Shown one piece after another: positions 17,588-26,481 of a DNA stretch of 64,000 nucleotides. How positions within the stretch are numbered: position 1 is the first letter of the stretch; every line of letters starts with the position of its first letter. Where the stretch lies: positions 100,357-164,356 of the forward strand of contig NZ_AXBI01000001.1 of the NCBI RefSeq assembly GCF_000473325.1, given 5' to 3'. The DNA comes from Leisingera caerulea DSM 24564. GTDB taxonomy: Bacteria > Pseudomonadota > Alphaproteobacteria > Rhodobacterales > Rhodobacteraceae. A model generated the notes under the pieces. That model saw only the letters and a list, made by a program, of their open reading frames with translations, searched no databases and was not told the origin of the DNA. Position numbers and translations under genes: made by a program.

Positions 17588-19078
17588 ATGAGAACACAGC
17601 TTTACATAGACGGCTCTTTTGGCCCTGCAGACAATGGCGCCACATTCGAAACGATCGATCCGGCCACAGAGAACGTGTTTTCCGAAGTCGCTTCGGGCGG
17701 GGCATCGGATGTTGACCGCGCCGTCCTGGCCGCTCGGCGCGCCTTTGACAGCGGTATCTGGTCCAACCTGCCCGCCCTGGAGCGGGCGTCCATTCTACGC
17801 CGGATTGCAAAAGGGATCACTGACAATCTTGAATTACTTTCGCGGCTGGAAACCCGTGACAACGGCAAACCCTTGCCGGAAGCGCAGTGGGACATTGAGG
17901 ATGCCGCTTACTGTTTCGAATTTTATGCCAAGATGATCGAGGGGGACGCCAAGGCAGACAGTCAGGCTATTGATGTTGGCGACATACGCTTTGATAGCAG
18001 AATTTGGCAAGAGCCAGTCGGCGTTGTTGCAGCGATCACACCCTGGAACTTCCCGATGCTGATGGCTGTCTGGAAACTAGCCCCGGCACTAGCTGCCGGA
18101 TGCACAATTGTACTGAAACCGTCGGAACTGTGTTCGATGACATGCTATGAACTGGCCAGGATCGTCGACACTGCCGGTCTCCCCAAAGGGGTGTTCAATC
18201 TGGTCACAGGTCTAGGCCCCACCGCGGGGGCGGCACTGACTGCCCACAGGCTTGTCGACAAGATCGCCTTCACCGGTTCAGTGGCAACCGGGGGCAAGGT
18301 CATGCAGGCGGCCTCTGCGGGGATACGCACAGTCTCGCTCGAACTTGGGGGGAAATCACCCTTTATCGTCTTCGACGACTGCCAGATCGACAAGGCTGTC
18401 GAATGGATCATGTTCGGTATTTTTTGGAACAAGGGTGAGGTATGCTCAGCCACCTCAAGAGTGTTGGTGCATCACAGAATCTACCAGAAACTGATTGCCC
18501 GTCTGAAAAAAGAAACCGAACGGATCAGCATCGGTGTCGGCGATCAGGAAGGTGTCAAGCTCGGCCCTATCGTCGCAAAGGTTCAATACGACAAGATCAT
18601 GGGCATCCTGGAACGCGCAAAAAATTCCGGTGCAAGCCTTGTGACCGGTGGCGGTCGACCAACGGGGTTCGACAGCGGGTTTTTCATTGCGCCAAGCATC
18701 TTTTCTGACGTGCCGCGCGATGCCGAAATCTGGACAGAAGAAATTTTCGGGCCAGTGGTCTGTCTTAACTCCTTTGAGACCGAAGCCGAAGCAATCGAAA
18801 TGGCCAACGACAGTCCCTTTGGGCTGGCCGCTGCAGTGATGTCGGATGACCTCGACAGGTGTGACCGTGTTGCCGCAAAGCTGCGCGCGGGGGTCGTATG
18901 GATCAATTGCTCTCAGCCAACGTTCACCCAGGCACCGTGGGGCGGGTACAAATCCTCCGGTATTGGTCGGGAACTTGGCCGCGCAGGGTATGAGGCCTAC
19001 CTCGAAACCAAGCAGGTTACCCGCTTTGATCACACGGAAGACTGGGGATGGTATCAAGCGCCCGGGCCATCGAAATGA
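17588..19078 (+). CDS. Aldehyde dehydrogenase (betaine/aminoaldehyde type)
   Basis: A 496-aa NAD(P)-dependent aldehyde dehydrogenase. The conserved motifs are ITPWNFPMLMAVWKLAPALA, FTGSVATGGKVM, the general-base LELGGKSP, the nucleophile in NKGEVCSATSR and EEIFGPVVCLNSF. Overall it resembles aminoaldehyde and betaine-aldehyde dehydrogenases, fitting oxidation of an omega-amino-aldehyde produced by the neighbouring oxidase. Its stop overlaps the next start by 4 bp (ATGA at 19075). Confidence 0.92.
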   Translation: MRTQLYIDGSFGPADNGATFETIDPATENVFSEVASGGASDVDRAVLAARRAFDSGIWSNLPALERASILRRIAKGITDNLELLSRLETRDNGKPLPEAQWDIEDAAYCFEFYAKMIEGDAKADSQAIDVGDIRFDSRIWQEPVGVVAAITPWNFPMLMAVWKLAPALAAGCTIVLKPSELCSMTCYELARIVDTAGLPKGVFNLVTGLGPTAGAALTAHRLVDKIAFTGSVATGGKVMQAASAGIRTVSLELGGKSPFIVFDDCQIDKAVEWIMFGIFWNKGEVCSATSRVLVHHRIYQKLIARLKKETERISIGVGDQEGVKLGPIVAKVQYDKIMGILERAKNSGASLVTGGGRPTGFDSGFFIAPSIFSDVPRDAEIWTEEIFGPVVCLNSFETEAEAIEMANDSPFGLAAAVMSDDLDRCDRVAAKLRAGVVWINCSQPTFTQAPWGGYKSSGIGRELGRAGYEAYLETKQVTRFDHTEDWGWYQAPGPSK

Positions 19079-20466
19079 CGGAACTTTCAGCCCGGTTTGA
19101 TCAAACAACCTTTGCACCCTACTGGCTGGGTACCATCGCCGCGCCAAACACAAACACGCCGCAGAATGGCGAATTGCATTGTGATATCGGGATTGTCGGC
19201 GCGGGTTTCACAGGCCTCTGGGCCGCCCTCAAGGCAAGGGAGCGGCATCCTGACGCCCGCATCGTCGTGCTTGAAGCACGCAAGCTGGCACAGGCCGCGA
19301 GCGGGCGTACCGGCGGCTTCGCTGCCCCGTCAATTTCGCACGGTGTCATGAATGCTGCCATGCGCTGGCCGCGCGAAGCGGACAAGTTGATCCGACTTGG
19401 CCAGGAGAACCTCGACCAGATGGAGGAAGATATCGCCGCCTACCGGATCGACGCCGAATTCGAGCGTACTGGTAAACTCAACATCGCCCGCACGCCGTGG
19501 GAGGTCGAGGGCCTCTCTGGCATGGCTGATGGGTACAAAAAGTACGGCATTGAATGCACCTTACTTGGCAACACCGAATTGGGTGAATGGCTTGGAACCT
19601 CCCGTTATTCCGCCGGTCTGTTCGAGCCGAACTATGCCTACGTAAACCCGGCCAAACTTATCTCGGGACTGGCAAAGTGTTGCCTTGAGCGGAACATTCA
19701 GATTTTTGAAGACTCCCGGGTAGGTCAGGTCAGGCGATCCGCTGACCTTGTCCGGCTCTCGACAGAACATGGCCATGTTCTTGCACACAAGGTGATATTG
19801 GCAACCAATGCCGATCTGCCTTTGTTGCGTCGGCTGCGCTACAGGATCGTTCCCATTTTTGATTACACCATCATGACGGAACCTCTGTCAGATGAACAGC
19901 TTGCCGCCATCGGTTGGCAAGAACGCTATGGCGTTGCCGACAGTGGCAACCAGTTCCACTACTCCCGCAAAACCGCAGACAACCGGCTTCTCTGGGGCGG
20001 CTATGATGCGGTCTATTATTCCGGCAGCAACCGGGATGACAGGTTGCTAAACCGGAACGAAACCTATGCGCGCTTGGAACAAAACCTACTCTTAACATTC
20101 CCGCAGCTTGCCGATGTAAAGTTCAGCCATGCCTGGGGCGGGATTATCGACACCTCTGCACGCCTAACACATTTTGTGGGCACCGCGATGGGGGGACGTG
20201 TGGCCTATGCGGCGGGCTTTACAGGTCAGGGCGTGACCGCCACTCGATTTGCCGCGCTTTCGATGCTTGACCTGCTGTACGGCGTGCGAACCGAACGCAC
20301 TACCCTGCGCATGACGCGCAGTCGGCCCGTGCCGTTTCCGCCGGAACCCTTTCGGAAATTGGCAATCCGCTGGGCGCAGGCAGATCTCGCGAAAGAGGAC
20401 CGGATCGGCAAGCGCTCCCTCCTGCTCAGAGCAATGGACCGGATTGGAATCGGATTTGGATCCTGA
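19075..20466 (+). CDS. DAO-family FAD-dependent oxidoreductase (gamma-glutamylputrescine-oxidase-like)
   Basis: A 463-aa flavoprotein. The N-terminal Rossmann motif is DIGIVGAGFTGLWAALKARE, then VVLEARKLAQAASGRTGGF, and the C-terminal FAD contact block is AYAAGFTGQGVTATRFAAL. It belongs to the DAO/PuuB group that oxidises amine C-N bonds. The start ATG at 19075 overlaps the dehydrogenase stop; an in-frame ATG at 19048 would overlap further and is less likely. With the upstream dehydrogenase it would convert an amine to aldehyde and then acid. Confidence 0.88.
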   Translation: MTELSARFDQTTFAPYWLGTIAAPNTNTPQNGELHCDIGIVGAGFTGLWAALKARERHPDARIVVLEARKLAQAASGRTGGFAAPSISHGVMNAAMRWPREADKLIRLGQENLDQMEEDIAAYRIDAEFERTGKLNIARTPWEVEGLSGMADGYKKYGIECTLLGNTELGEWLGTSRYSAGLFEPNYAYVNPAKLISGLAKCCLERNIQIFEDSRVGQVRRSADLVRLSTEHGHVLAHKVILATNADLPLLRRLRYRIVPIFDYTIMTEPLSDEQLAAIGWQERYGVADSGNQFHYSRKTADNRLLWGGYDAVYYSGSNRDDRLLNRNETYARLEQNLLLTFPQLADVKFSHAWGGIIDTSARLTHFVGTAMGGRVAYAAGFTGQGVTATRFAALSMLDLLYGVRTERTTLRMTRSRPVPFPPEPFRKLAIRWAQADLAKEDRIGKRSLLLRAMDRIGIGFGS

Positions 20467-20501
20467 GCACTCAAATATTACTTTTGAATGGACACTCTGT
20501 C

Positions 20502-20861
20502 ATGCACACAAGCCCTCAGAAAATCATAGCCTTCCGGGATACGCTGACCGATGCAACCGATGCGGTCATTGACGATCTTGCACTCGTAGACACCCCATAT
20601 TCCTTTCGCAGTTGGCGTCACTTTACCAATGAAGCGAAAGGCGCGGTATCGGGCATCTGGGAAGCCGGGCCTCATCTGGAACGCTGCAATTACGACTTCG
20701 ATGAGCTTTGCCACATTCTTGAAGGCACAGTGCGGCTGACAGATGCCGATGGCGTCTCTGAGATGTTTTCAGTAGGTGACAGCTTTGTTGTTGCCGCAGG
20801 ATTTCGTGGGACGTGGGAAAACCTGACCCAAGTCCGCAAAGTGTTCTTCATATTGACTTAG
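20502..20861 (+). CDS. Cupin-domain protein (DUF861/Cupin_3-like)
   Basis: A small protein of about 119 aa with a single cupin barrel: GIWEAGPHLERCNYDFDELCHILEGTVRL followed by FSVGDSFVVAAGFRGTWEN, matching the EutQ/Cupin_3 pattern. It is often found next to DAO-family oxidases and aldehyde dehydrogenases in amine catabolism, possibly binding the substrate or acting as a regulator or isomerase. The ATG at 20502 was chosen; a TTG at 20484 is possible. It is the last gene of the plus-strand arm. Confidence 0.75.
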   Translation: MHTSPQKIIAFRDTLTDATDAVIDDLALVDTPYSFRSWRHFTNEAKGAVSGIWEAGPHLERCNYDFDELCHILEGTVRLTDADGVSEMFSVGDSFVVAAGFRGTWENLTQVRKVFFILT

Positions 20862-20978
20862 AAAGACAGTGGCATGCATGTACTCACCAGAATGCAGGGT
20901 GCGGGCCCAATCCGGCTTACTCTCTTGGAGCCCGGAGGAGAGCTCCCAGAATGAGGGCTTGGCGTCAGCTGTCTGAAA

Positions 20979-21005
20979 GGCATTGCCAAGTTATCTGCCG
21001 TGGAT
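20979..21005 (-). repeat. Isolated IS6-family right-end remnant
   Basis: 27 bp identical to the reverse complement of the right end of the IS6 element at 3333-4141, including its inverted repeat GGCATTGCCAAGTT and 13 inner bases. The rest of that IS6 copy is missing; an IS5-type end follows directly. The stretch 20862-20978 after the cupin gene shows nothing recognisable. Confidence 0.8.
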
Positions 21006-21602
21006 GGCCCTGTTGCGCAAATCCCGTGTGGGATTCATCTCATGAATCCAGCGTGGTAGCTGAGATGTATGAGCAGACCTACACCCCCGTCCTACAAGAC
21101 CAGGAACTGGCCAACCTACAATGAAGCGCTCAAGCGCCGGGGCTCGCTGACGATCTGGTTCGACCCCGATATGAGCTGGGAGGCCGCACCGACTGGCAGA
21201 CGTGGCCGGCAGCAGACCTACAGCGATGCCGCCATCCAGACCTGCCTTTCCATGAGGTATTGTTCGGCATGGCGCTCCGGCAGACGACCGGGTTCGTCGA
21301 GAGCCTGCTGCGGCTAGTTGGCCTCGACTGGACGGTGCCCGACTTCAGCACCCTGTCCCGGCGCCAGAAGACCCTGGCCGTGCACATTCCGTATCGCGGC
21401 TCCAAGGGGCCGCTGCACCTGCTGATCCCCTCTCGTGACATCACTGCGTGATGCACTGCCGGGCAGCGGACAGCACGGGTATCAAGGTCGAGGGCGAAGG
21501 CGAGTGGCACGCCCGCAAGCATGGTGGACCCAAACGGCGCGTCTGGCGCAAGATCCATCTTGGGATCGACGAGGAAACACTGGAGGTTCGCGCAGTCGAG
21601 TG
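21006..21602 (+). pseudogene. IS5-family (IS903-like group) element remnant with frameshifted transposase
   Basis: The left end GGCCCTGTTGCGCAAATCC at about 21006 resembles IS903/IS5 termini. The transposase is read in three successive frames: RRGSLTIWFDPDMSWEAAP (21.1 kb), then LFGMALRQTTGFVESLLRL with WTVPDFSTLSRRQKTL, then DSTGIKVEGEGEWHARKHGG with KIHLGIDEETLEVRAVE. So there are at least two frameshifts, and homology stops at about 21602. The 115 bp to the next IS6 end at 21718 are unrecognised. Confidence 0.8.
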
Positions 21603-21717
21603 TCAATGGCATCTCAAATTTCCCCAAAACGTGGAGTGCGCCCCTAGGTCCGGCCGCCCGGATCATAACACTTCACCAGATGCAGACCGATGAAGCCGGA
21701 GACGAAGCCCTCGGCAT

Positions 21718-22150
21718 GGGATTGCCAAGTTGTTTGGTGGTGATTGAGAAGGTCAATACCTCGGCCTGTCAGGCGCTCATTTCGGTAGTATAGCCTTTCC
21801 AGAGGTCGAAAGCATCGGCCCTGGCATAGCGGTACGAGACGACGGAAAGTTGATAGCGAAGGGGACGAAAGACGGTGTTGATCTGGTCGTGGGCAGCCAG
21901 AAACCTCTGAGCTTGCCTGGGCGATTTGAACCGCCCCACCAGTTTCTCGCGTTTTCGGGCTGGCCTGTGGGATCCTTCAATCCGGTCATTCAAGCCCTTG
22001 CACGCGCGATGATCCGCTCCCGGTGCAAGATCGTAGACCCGACTGAAATAGCTGCGCAATTTACCCGTGATCACGACGCGGGGCTCGCCAAACCGGCCGA
22101 TCAATCTTATTAAAAAACTGCCGTCCCACCTTGGCGTTCTGTCCAGCCCC
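21718..22150 (-). mobile_element. IS6-family element remnant (copy 2), C-terminal half
   Basis: Starts with an IS6-type end GGGATTGCCAAGTTGTTTGG. The minus-strand frame down to 21769 encodes the C-terminal half of a transposase close to the copy at 32.7 kb: EPRVVITGKLRSYF (second Asp), NDRIEGSHRPARKRE (Glu) and FRPLRYQLSVVSYRYARADAF. A one-base indel near 22110 separates the QNAKVGRQF segment from the rest. The 5' half is missing. Confidence 0.8.
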
Positions 22151-22227
22151 ATTTTTGATGAGGCAGATTTAGCGAGTTTCACCGCGGCTCCTGAATTCTT
22201 AGACAGATCCAGCAGGAATTTTTTCAT
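22146..22227 (-). other. Short basic/hydrophobic peptide start fused to IS6 debris
   Basis: An ATG at 22227 opens MKKFLLDLSKNSGAAVKLAK, which continues for about eight residues before running into the frameshifted IS6 transposase remnant. It could be the 5' end of a small gene cut by the IS6 event or a chance frame. No family was recognised. Confidence 0.25.
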
Positions 22228-22269
22228 ACAGCATTCTTCGAGATTGATCTCTTCATGACACAAAAGGCT

Positions 22270-23980
22270 GTGAATCGGCGTGCAAAATTGGCTCTGACTC
22301 AGTTTTGGTGCAACTTCGGCCTCCCTCAGATCAGAGCGCTTGAACGAGCCGCGCTTTGAGCAGGTCGATGTTCGCCCTTCCATACATCTGGCGTTTGAGC
22401 GTTTTGAGGCGGTTAATCTGCCCTTCAGTCTGCCCGTTCGACCATGGTTCCCGAAGCGCCGCGGCGACCGCTGCCTGATCTCGCCGCAGCCCGCGGGCAA
22501 AGGCACCGAGCAGCCCGTCTTCCGCTTCATTCAGCCATCCTTCCAGCGCGCCTTCGCGAGCATTGCGTACCATGTCCGTAAACCGGTCGGTCAGCCTTCG
22601 GGCTGTGGCGAGAGCAGGCAGCGAAGCTTCGATCCTTGCGACCTGGATGGCATCCGCCTTGCACAGATGATCCCGGCCCAGGGTCAGGAGGCGGGCAATC
22701 TTGCGCGCGGGCGGCGATTTTTCTGCTCCCGATGGCGCGGCCCGCCCGGCACGGCGCTGGCGCGTGGCCCATTCCCCGACGACGCGGAGGCTGCCCTGGA
22801 AACCATCGGCCCGCAGCCGGCGCCAGATTTCGGCGCCGTTCCGGCAGCCGCCCGCCCATTCCCGCTCCAGCCGCGGCAGCCAAGGAGTCAGACTGCTCTC
22901 ACGGATGCGGAAAACATCCTCGCGTTCCCCGCGCAAAATCTGGCGGACGAGCTGGCGGCTGAGCCCTGTCTGGCGAACGATCCGCCGGATCGGTACGCCA
23001 TCATCAGCCATCTGGCGAACCATCCGGTTGGTTTGCTGGCGGCGCAGATAGCCTTCGTATTGCAGCTTTTCAGCGGCTGTCAGCAGCTTTGGGTCCAGTG
23101 TCTTTGCTCCGATCGCTTTGCGGATGGCAGGCATGTTACGCTGCACAGCGGCCAGGAAAGCTGTGCTCACGTTTTCTAACAGGTGCCAGCGGTCGGCAAC
23201 CTGAACCGCTTTTGGCAAGGCCCGAGAGACGGCACCTCCATAGCCTCCGTTGCGGTCGCGGGCGACGACCTCAATCCCTGGACGGGCCCGCAGCCAGGCC
23301 TCGACCGTGGCCGGTTCCCGGTCCGGAAGGAGATCAATGACCCGGCGCCGCTCCAGATCGCAGATCAAAGTGCCGTATCGCTGCCCCTTTCGCCAAGCCC
23401 AATCGTCGATACCTATAACGCGGAGATCACTGTTTGAGGCCTCAGCCGTGTCCCGGATGCTGCGGAGGAAAGTATCCTTGCTGACCGGCAGCAGGAGCCG
23501 TGCGGCGAGCGCCTGTGCCGGACGCCCGCCGAGTGCCAGGCCGAGGTGCCGGACCAGTCCTTGCAGACGGGAGGTGCGCCGCGCATGTGGCCGGGTCACG
23601 TCCGCCGGAAACCGCTCGGCAAATATCTTGGCTGGGCAATGCAGAGCACGGCAGCGAAAGCGGCGAACCAGCAGGACCAGTTCCACCTTCCGGCCATGCG
23701 CAGGAAGATCGGCAGGCCGTCGGCGGTACCTGCTGTGAACATGGCGTGAAGCCGTGCCGCAGCGCGGGCACGCCGCCGTGGCTTTGGCGGAACGCGAGTG
23801 GATCCGGACCGTGTTCCCAACAAGCTCAACCTGGTCGGCCTTGAGACCTGCTGGCAGGAAATCCCGCCGTGAAAACTGTGACGCCATCGGCAACCTCCTC
23901 CAAAACCTGCCAATATATAGCGCTTAGCAGGTTGGGCTGCACCAAATCTGCTTCAGAGCCAATTTTGCACGCCGATTCAC
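22270..23980 (-). mobile_element. ISL3-family insertion sequence, copy 1
   Basis: About 1.71 kb enclosing one transposase. The ends form a perfect 28-bp inverted repeat (22270-22297 and 23953-23980) containing GGCTCTGA. From the inner GGCTCTGA to the right tip, the sequence is identical to the copy at 35995-37685 (constant offset 13705 bp). No 8-bp target duplication is visible (AAAAGGCT against ATATATCA). The right tip cuts an IS6-type transposase remnant. Confidence 0.9.
22331..23893 (-). CDS. ISL3-family transposase (copy 1)
   Basis: A 520-aa DDE transposase. It has an N-terminal zinc-ribbon (ACPRCGTASRHVHSRYRR), an HTH and an ISL3 core with VIGIDDWAWRKGQRYGTLIC (first Asp), DRNGGYGGAVSRALP and VADRWHLLENV. 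The C-terminal block is PWSNGQTEGQINRLKTLKRQ, then YGRANIDLLKARL. It is full length and open, so probably active, and is identical to the protein at 36036-37598. Confidence 0.95.
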   Translation of the reverse strand: MPMASQFSRRDFLPAGLKADQVELVGNTVRIHSRSAKATAACPRCGTASRHVHSRYRRRPADLPAHGRKVELVLLVRRFRCRALHCPAKIFAERFPADVTRPHARRTSRLQGLVRHLGLALGGRPAQALAARLLLPVSKDTFLRSIRDTAEASNSDLRVIGIDDWAWRKGQRYGTLICDLERRRVIDLLPDREPATVEAWLRARPGIEVVARDRNGGYGGAVSRALPKAVQVADRWHLLENVSTAFLAAVQRNMPAIRKAIGAKTLDPKLLTAAEKLQYEGYLRRQQTNRMVRQMADDGVPIRRIVRQTGLSRQLVRQILRGEREDVFRIRESSLTPWLPRLEREWAGGCRNGAEIWRRLRADGFQGSLRVVGEWATRQRRAGRAAPSGAEKSPPARKIARLLTLGRDHLCKADAIQVARIEASLPALATARRLTDRFTDMVRNAREGALEGWLNEAEDGLLGAFARGLRRDQAAVAAALREPWSNGQTEGQINRLKTLKRQMYGRANIDLLKARLVQAL

Positions 23981-23982
23981 AT

Positions 23983-24335
23983 ATATCAGCCAGGCTTGGA
24001 CCAGAGCATTCAGCACCTACCCCTCCTGATCGACGACCCGCCAAAGCCAATGCTCGCCCCCCCCGATTGACATGACAACATCGTCCAGATGCCAATTTCT
24101 GCCGAGCTGCCAGCTGACCGGCCGCAATTGTTGTTGCGCGTTTTCTTCCTAACTTTTCAGCCTGGGCCCACATTTTCTGATGCGATACGATGATACCCAG
24201 CTTAGCAAGAAGATCCTCTACCATCCGAAGGCTGCGCAGAAACCGGAAGTACAGCCAGACAGCGCAAGCAATCACTTCGGGCGGGCAACGGTTGCCGCGA
24301 CAGAGGCAGGCGTCGGTCATGCCGCCACTTCGCAC
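23983..24335 (-). pseudogene. Degenerate IS6-family transposase, N-terminal remnant
   Basis: The minus-strand frame gives PPEVIACAVWLYFRFLRSLR followed by MVEDLLAKLGIIVSHQKMWA, recognisable as the N-terminal HTH part of an IS6 transposase of another lineage. The reading then degenerates where the DxWHxDE motif should appear. It is cut by the ISL3 right end at 23980. The 45 bp from 24336 to the SDR gene stop show nothing. Confidence 0.65.
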
Positions 24336-24380
24336 TTTTTTGCGGGCAGCCGCATTAACTTTATAGCCCCTCCCGCGACG

Positions 24381-25133
24381 CTACTTCCTCAATGCAGGCA
24401 GCCCCACGCCAGTGGACTGGAAACCGCCGTCCGAAGCGATCGTCTGCCCGGTCACGTAGCTGGCCTTGTCCGAACACAGGAAGACGATCACCGATGCGAT
24501 TTCATCCTCCGACCCGTAGCGGTTCAGGGGGATAGCGTCGTGATAGGCATCGATGATTTCTTGGCTGTGCACGGCCATTGCGAGCTTGGTCCGCACCGGT
24601 CCGGGCGCCACGCAGTTTGCGCGTACACCGTGTTCCCCCAGCTCTGCCGCCTGCTGCTGCGTCAGGTGGATCACCGCTGCCTTCGAGGTGCCATAGGCCA
24701 CCCGCAGGGTTGAGGCTCGCAGCCCCGAGATCGAGGCGATATTGACGATCGCCCCCGCGGTTTCCTTGAGATGCGGGATCGCCGCCTGGCTGCACAGGAA
24801 CACGCCGTCAAGGTTGGTCTCCATCACCCGTCGCCATCGGTCGAAGCCGGTCTCCTCGATAGGTCCGAAATCGGCCACGCCCGCATTGTTCACCAGCGCG
24901 TCGATGCGGCCAAAGTGATCCGCGCATTCCGCCATCATCGCCGTCACCTGATCCGGCTGCGACACATCGCAGACAACCGGCAGCACATTGTCCAGCTGCG
25001 CCGCTTCCGCCATCAGCGCCTCGCCGTCGCGGTCGATCATCGCGACCTGCCGCCCCTCGGCAAGAAACTGTTTGGTGGCGGCCAGCCCGATACCGCGGGC
25101 GGCACCGGTGACAATCACGGTTTTTCTGGTCAT
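24381..25133 (-). CDS. Short-chain dehydrogenase/reductase
   Basis: A 250-aa classical SDR. The NAD(P)-binding motif is VTGAARGIG, followed by NNAGVADFGPIEE, the catalytic Ser in IVNIASISGLRAS and the YGTSK tetrad (Tyr, Lys), ending in CSDKASYVTGQTIASDGGFQ. Asp at the end of beta-2 (AMIDRDGEAL) suggests NAD preference. It is 10 bp downstream of the TRAP permease gene in the same minus-strand operon, so it probably oxidises a hydroxyl of the imported compound or of a CoA intermediate. Confidence 0.92.
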   Translation of the reverse strand: MTRKTVIVTGAARGIGLAATKQFLAEGRQVAMIDRDGEALMAEAAQLDNVLPVVCDVSQPDQVTAMMAECADHFGRIDALVNNAGVADFGPIEETGFDRWRRVMETNLDGVFLCSQAAIPHLKETAGAIVNIASISGLRASTLRVAYGTSKAAVIHLTQQQAAELGEHGVRANCVAPGPVRTKLAMAVHSQEIIDAYHDAIPLNRYGSEDEIASVIVFLCSDKASYVTGQTIASDGGFQSTGVGLPALRK

Positions 25134-25143
25134 GGCAAATTCC

Positions 25144-26481
25144 TCAGTTGGCAGGGCCGGACAGGCCGATGGACAGTTGCGGGAACAGCCCGATCACCGC
25201 CAGCCCCAAGAGGCAGGCCAGCAGGAAGGGCATCGCCCCCCGCGCGACCCGTTCAATGGGCAGCCGGGTGACATTGGCAGCGACATACAGGTTGATGCCG
25301 ACCGGCGGGGTGATCAGCCCGATGGCCAGATTGACCATCACCAGCACCCCGAACCAGACCGGATCCCAGCCCAGTTCGCGGGCCACCGGCATCAGGATCG
25401 GCAGGCAGATGAACATTACCGTGACCGCATCCATGAACATGCCCGCAACCAGCAGGATCAGCATGATCACCAGCAGGATCACCCATTCATTACCGCTCAG
25501 CCCCAAGAGCACCCCGGAATAACTGCCAACCAGATCCTCCACCGTGACCACCCAGCCAAAGAGGCTGGCATAGGCCACTACCAGCATCACCGTGGCAGAG
25601 GATGCGGCAGCATCGCACAGCGAATTGTAGAGCCCGGCAATGGTCAGCGTCCGGTAGACCAGCCCGCCGACCAGCAGCGCATAGACCGTGGCTACCAGCG
25701 CCGCTTCGGTCGGGGTGAAGACACCGGAGTAGATGCCGCCCAGGATCACCACAGGGGTCATCAGCCCCCAGAAACTATCCTTGAACGATAGCCACAGCCG
25801 CAGCGCATAGGGCCGGTCCTCATGCGGCGCCGGGCTAAGCGCCTGCAGCGAGGGCGCATCGCCGCCCGCGCCGCCGCGACGCTTGGCCAGCGGCAGCGTC
25901 AGCAGCATCATTAGTCCCATGAAAAGCCCGGGCAGGATCGCCGCCAGGAACAGGTGCGAGATCGAGGTCTCGGCAATCACCCCGTAGATCACCAGCCCGA
26001 TCGACGGCGGGATGACGATCGACAGCGCGGCGCCGGTGCAAACCAGCCCGGCGGCATAGGCGCGGGGATAGCCGTCTTCCTCCATGCCCTTGATGATCAT
26101 CGGCCCGATCGCTGCGACCGAAGCCGGGCCGGATCCGCTCACCGCGCCCCAGAATAGGCAGACGGCAGTGCCGACGATGCCCATGCCGCCCGGCATCGAG
26201 CCGATCAGCACCCGGAAGAAGCGGATCATCCGCTCGGCAATGCCCAGCGAGCCCATCAGCGTACCCGCCAAGATGAAGAAGGGGATCGCCAGCAGCGAGA
26301 ACTTGGTGATACCGGTGGCGATCAAATCGCCTGCCAGTTCCAGCCCGAAACCGATCTGCCACATGGCGTAAAGCGCTGACAGCCCCAGCGACATCGCCAC
26401 CGGCACCCGCAGCGCCAGCAGCAGGAAGAACAGGATCACCATTTCGGTGCCGGCCGGCAGGCCGGGGATCAGGTCAGACAT
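25144..26481 (-). CDS. dctM: TRAP transporter large permease (DctM type)
   Basis: A 445-aa inner-membrane protein with about 12 hydrophobic segments, the large subunit of a TRAP importer driven by an ion gradient. Family landmarks are IPFFILAGTLMGSLGIAERMIRF, GAVSGSGPASVAAIGPMII and GLITPPVGINLYVAANV. It overlaps the dctQ stop by 8 bp. The complete length and the standard dctP-dctQ-dctM order support a functional three-part transporter. Confidence 0.93.
   Translation of the reverse strand: MSDLIPGLPAGTEMVILFFLLLALRVPVAMSLGLSALYAMWQIGFGLELAGDLIATGITKFSLLAIPFFILAGTLMGSLGIAERMIRFFRVLIGSMPGGMGIVGTAVCLFWGAVSGSGPASVAAIGPMIIKGMEEDGYPRAYAAGLVCTGAALSIVIPPSIGLVIYGVIAETSISHLFLAAILPGLFMGLMMLLTLPLAKRRGGAGGDAPSLQALSPAPHEDRPYALRLWLSFKDSFWGLMTPVVILGGIYSGVFTPTEAALVATVYALLVGGLVYRTLTIAGLYNSLCDAAASSATVMLVVAYASLFGWVVTVEDLVGSYSGVLLGLSGNEWVILLVIMLILLVAGMFMDAVTVMFICLPILMPVARELGWDPVWFGVLVMVNLAIGLITPPVGINLYVAANVTRLPIERVARGAMPFLLACLLGLAVIGLFPQLSIGLSGPAN

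Noticed and set aside
22340..23179. Plus-strand frames within the ISL3 copies, duplicated at 36045-36884
   Set aside because: They are duplicated only because the ISL3 DNA is duplicated; the minus-strand transposase explains the region.
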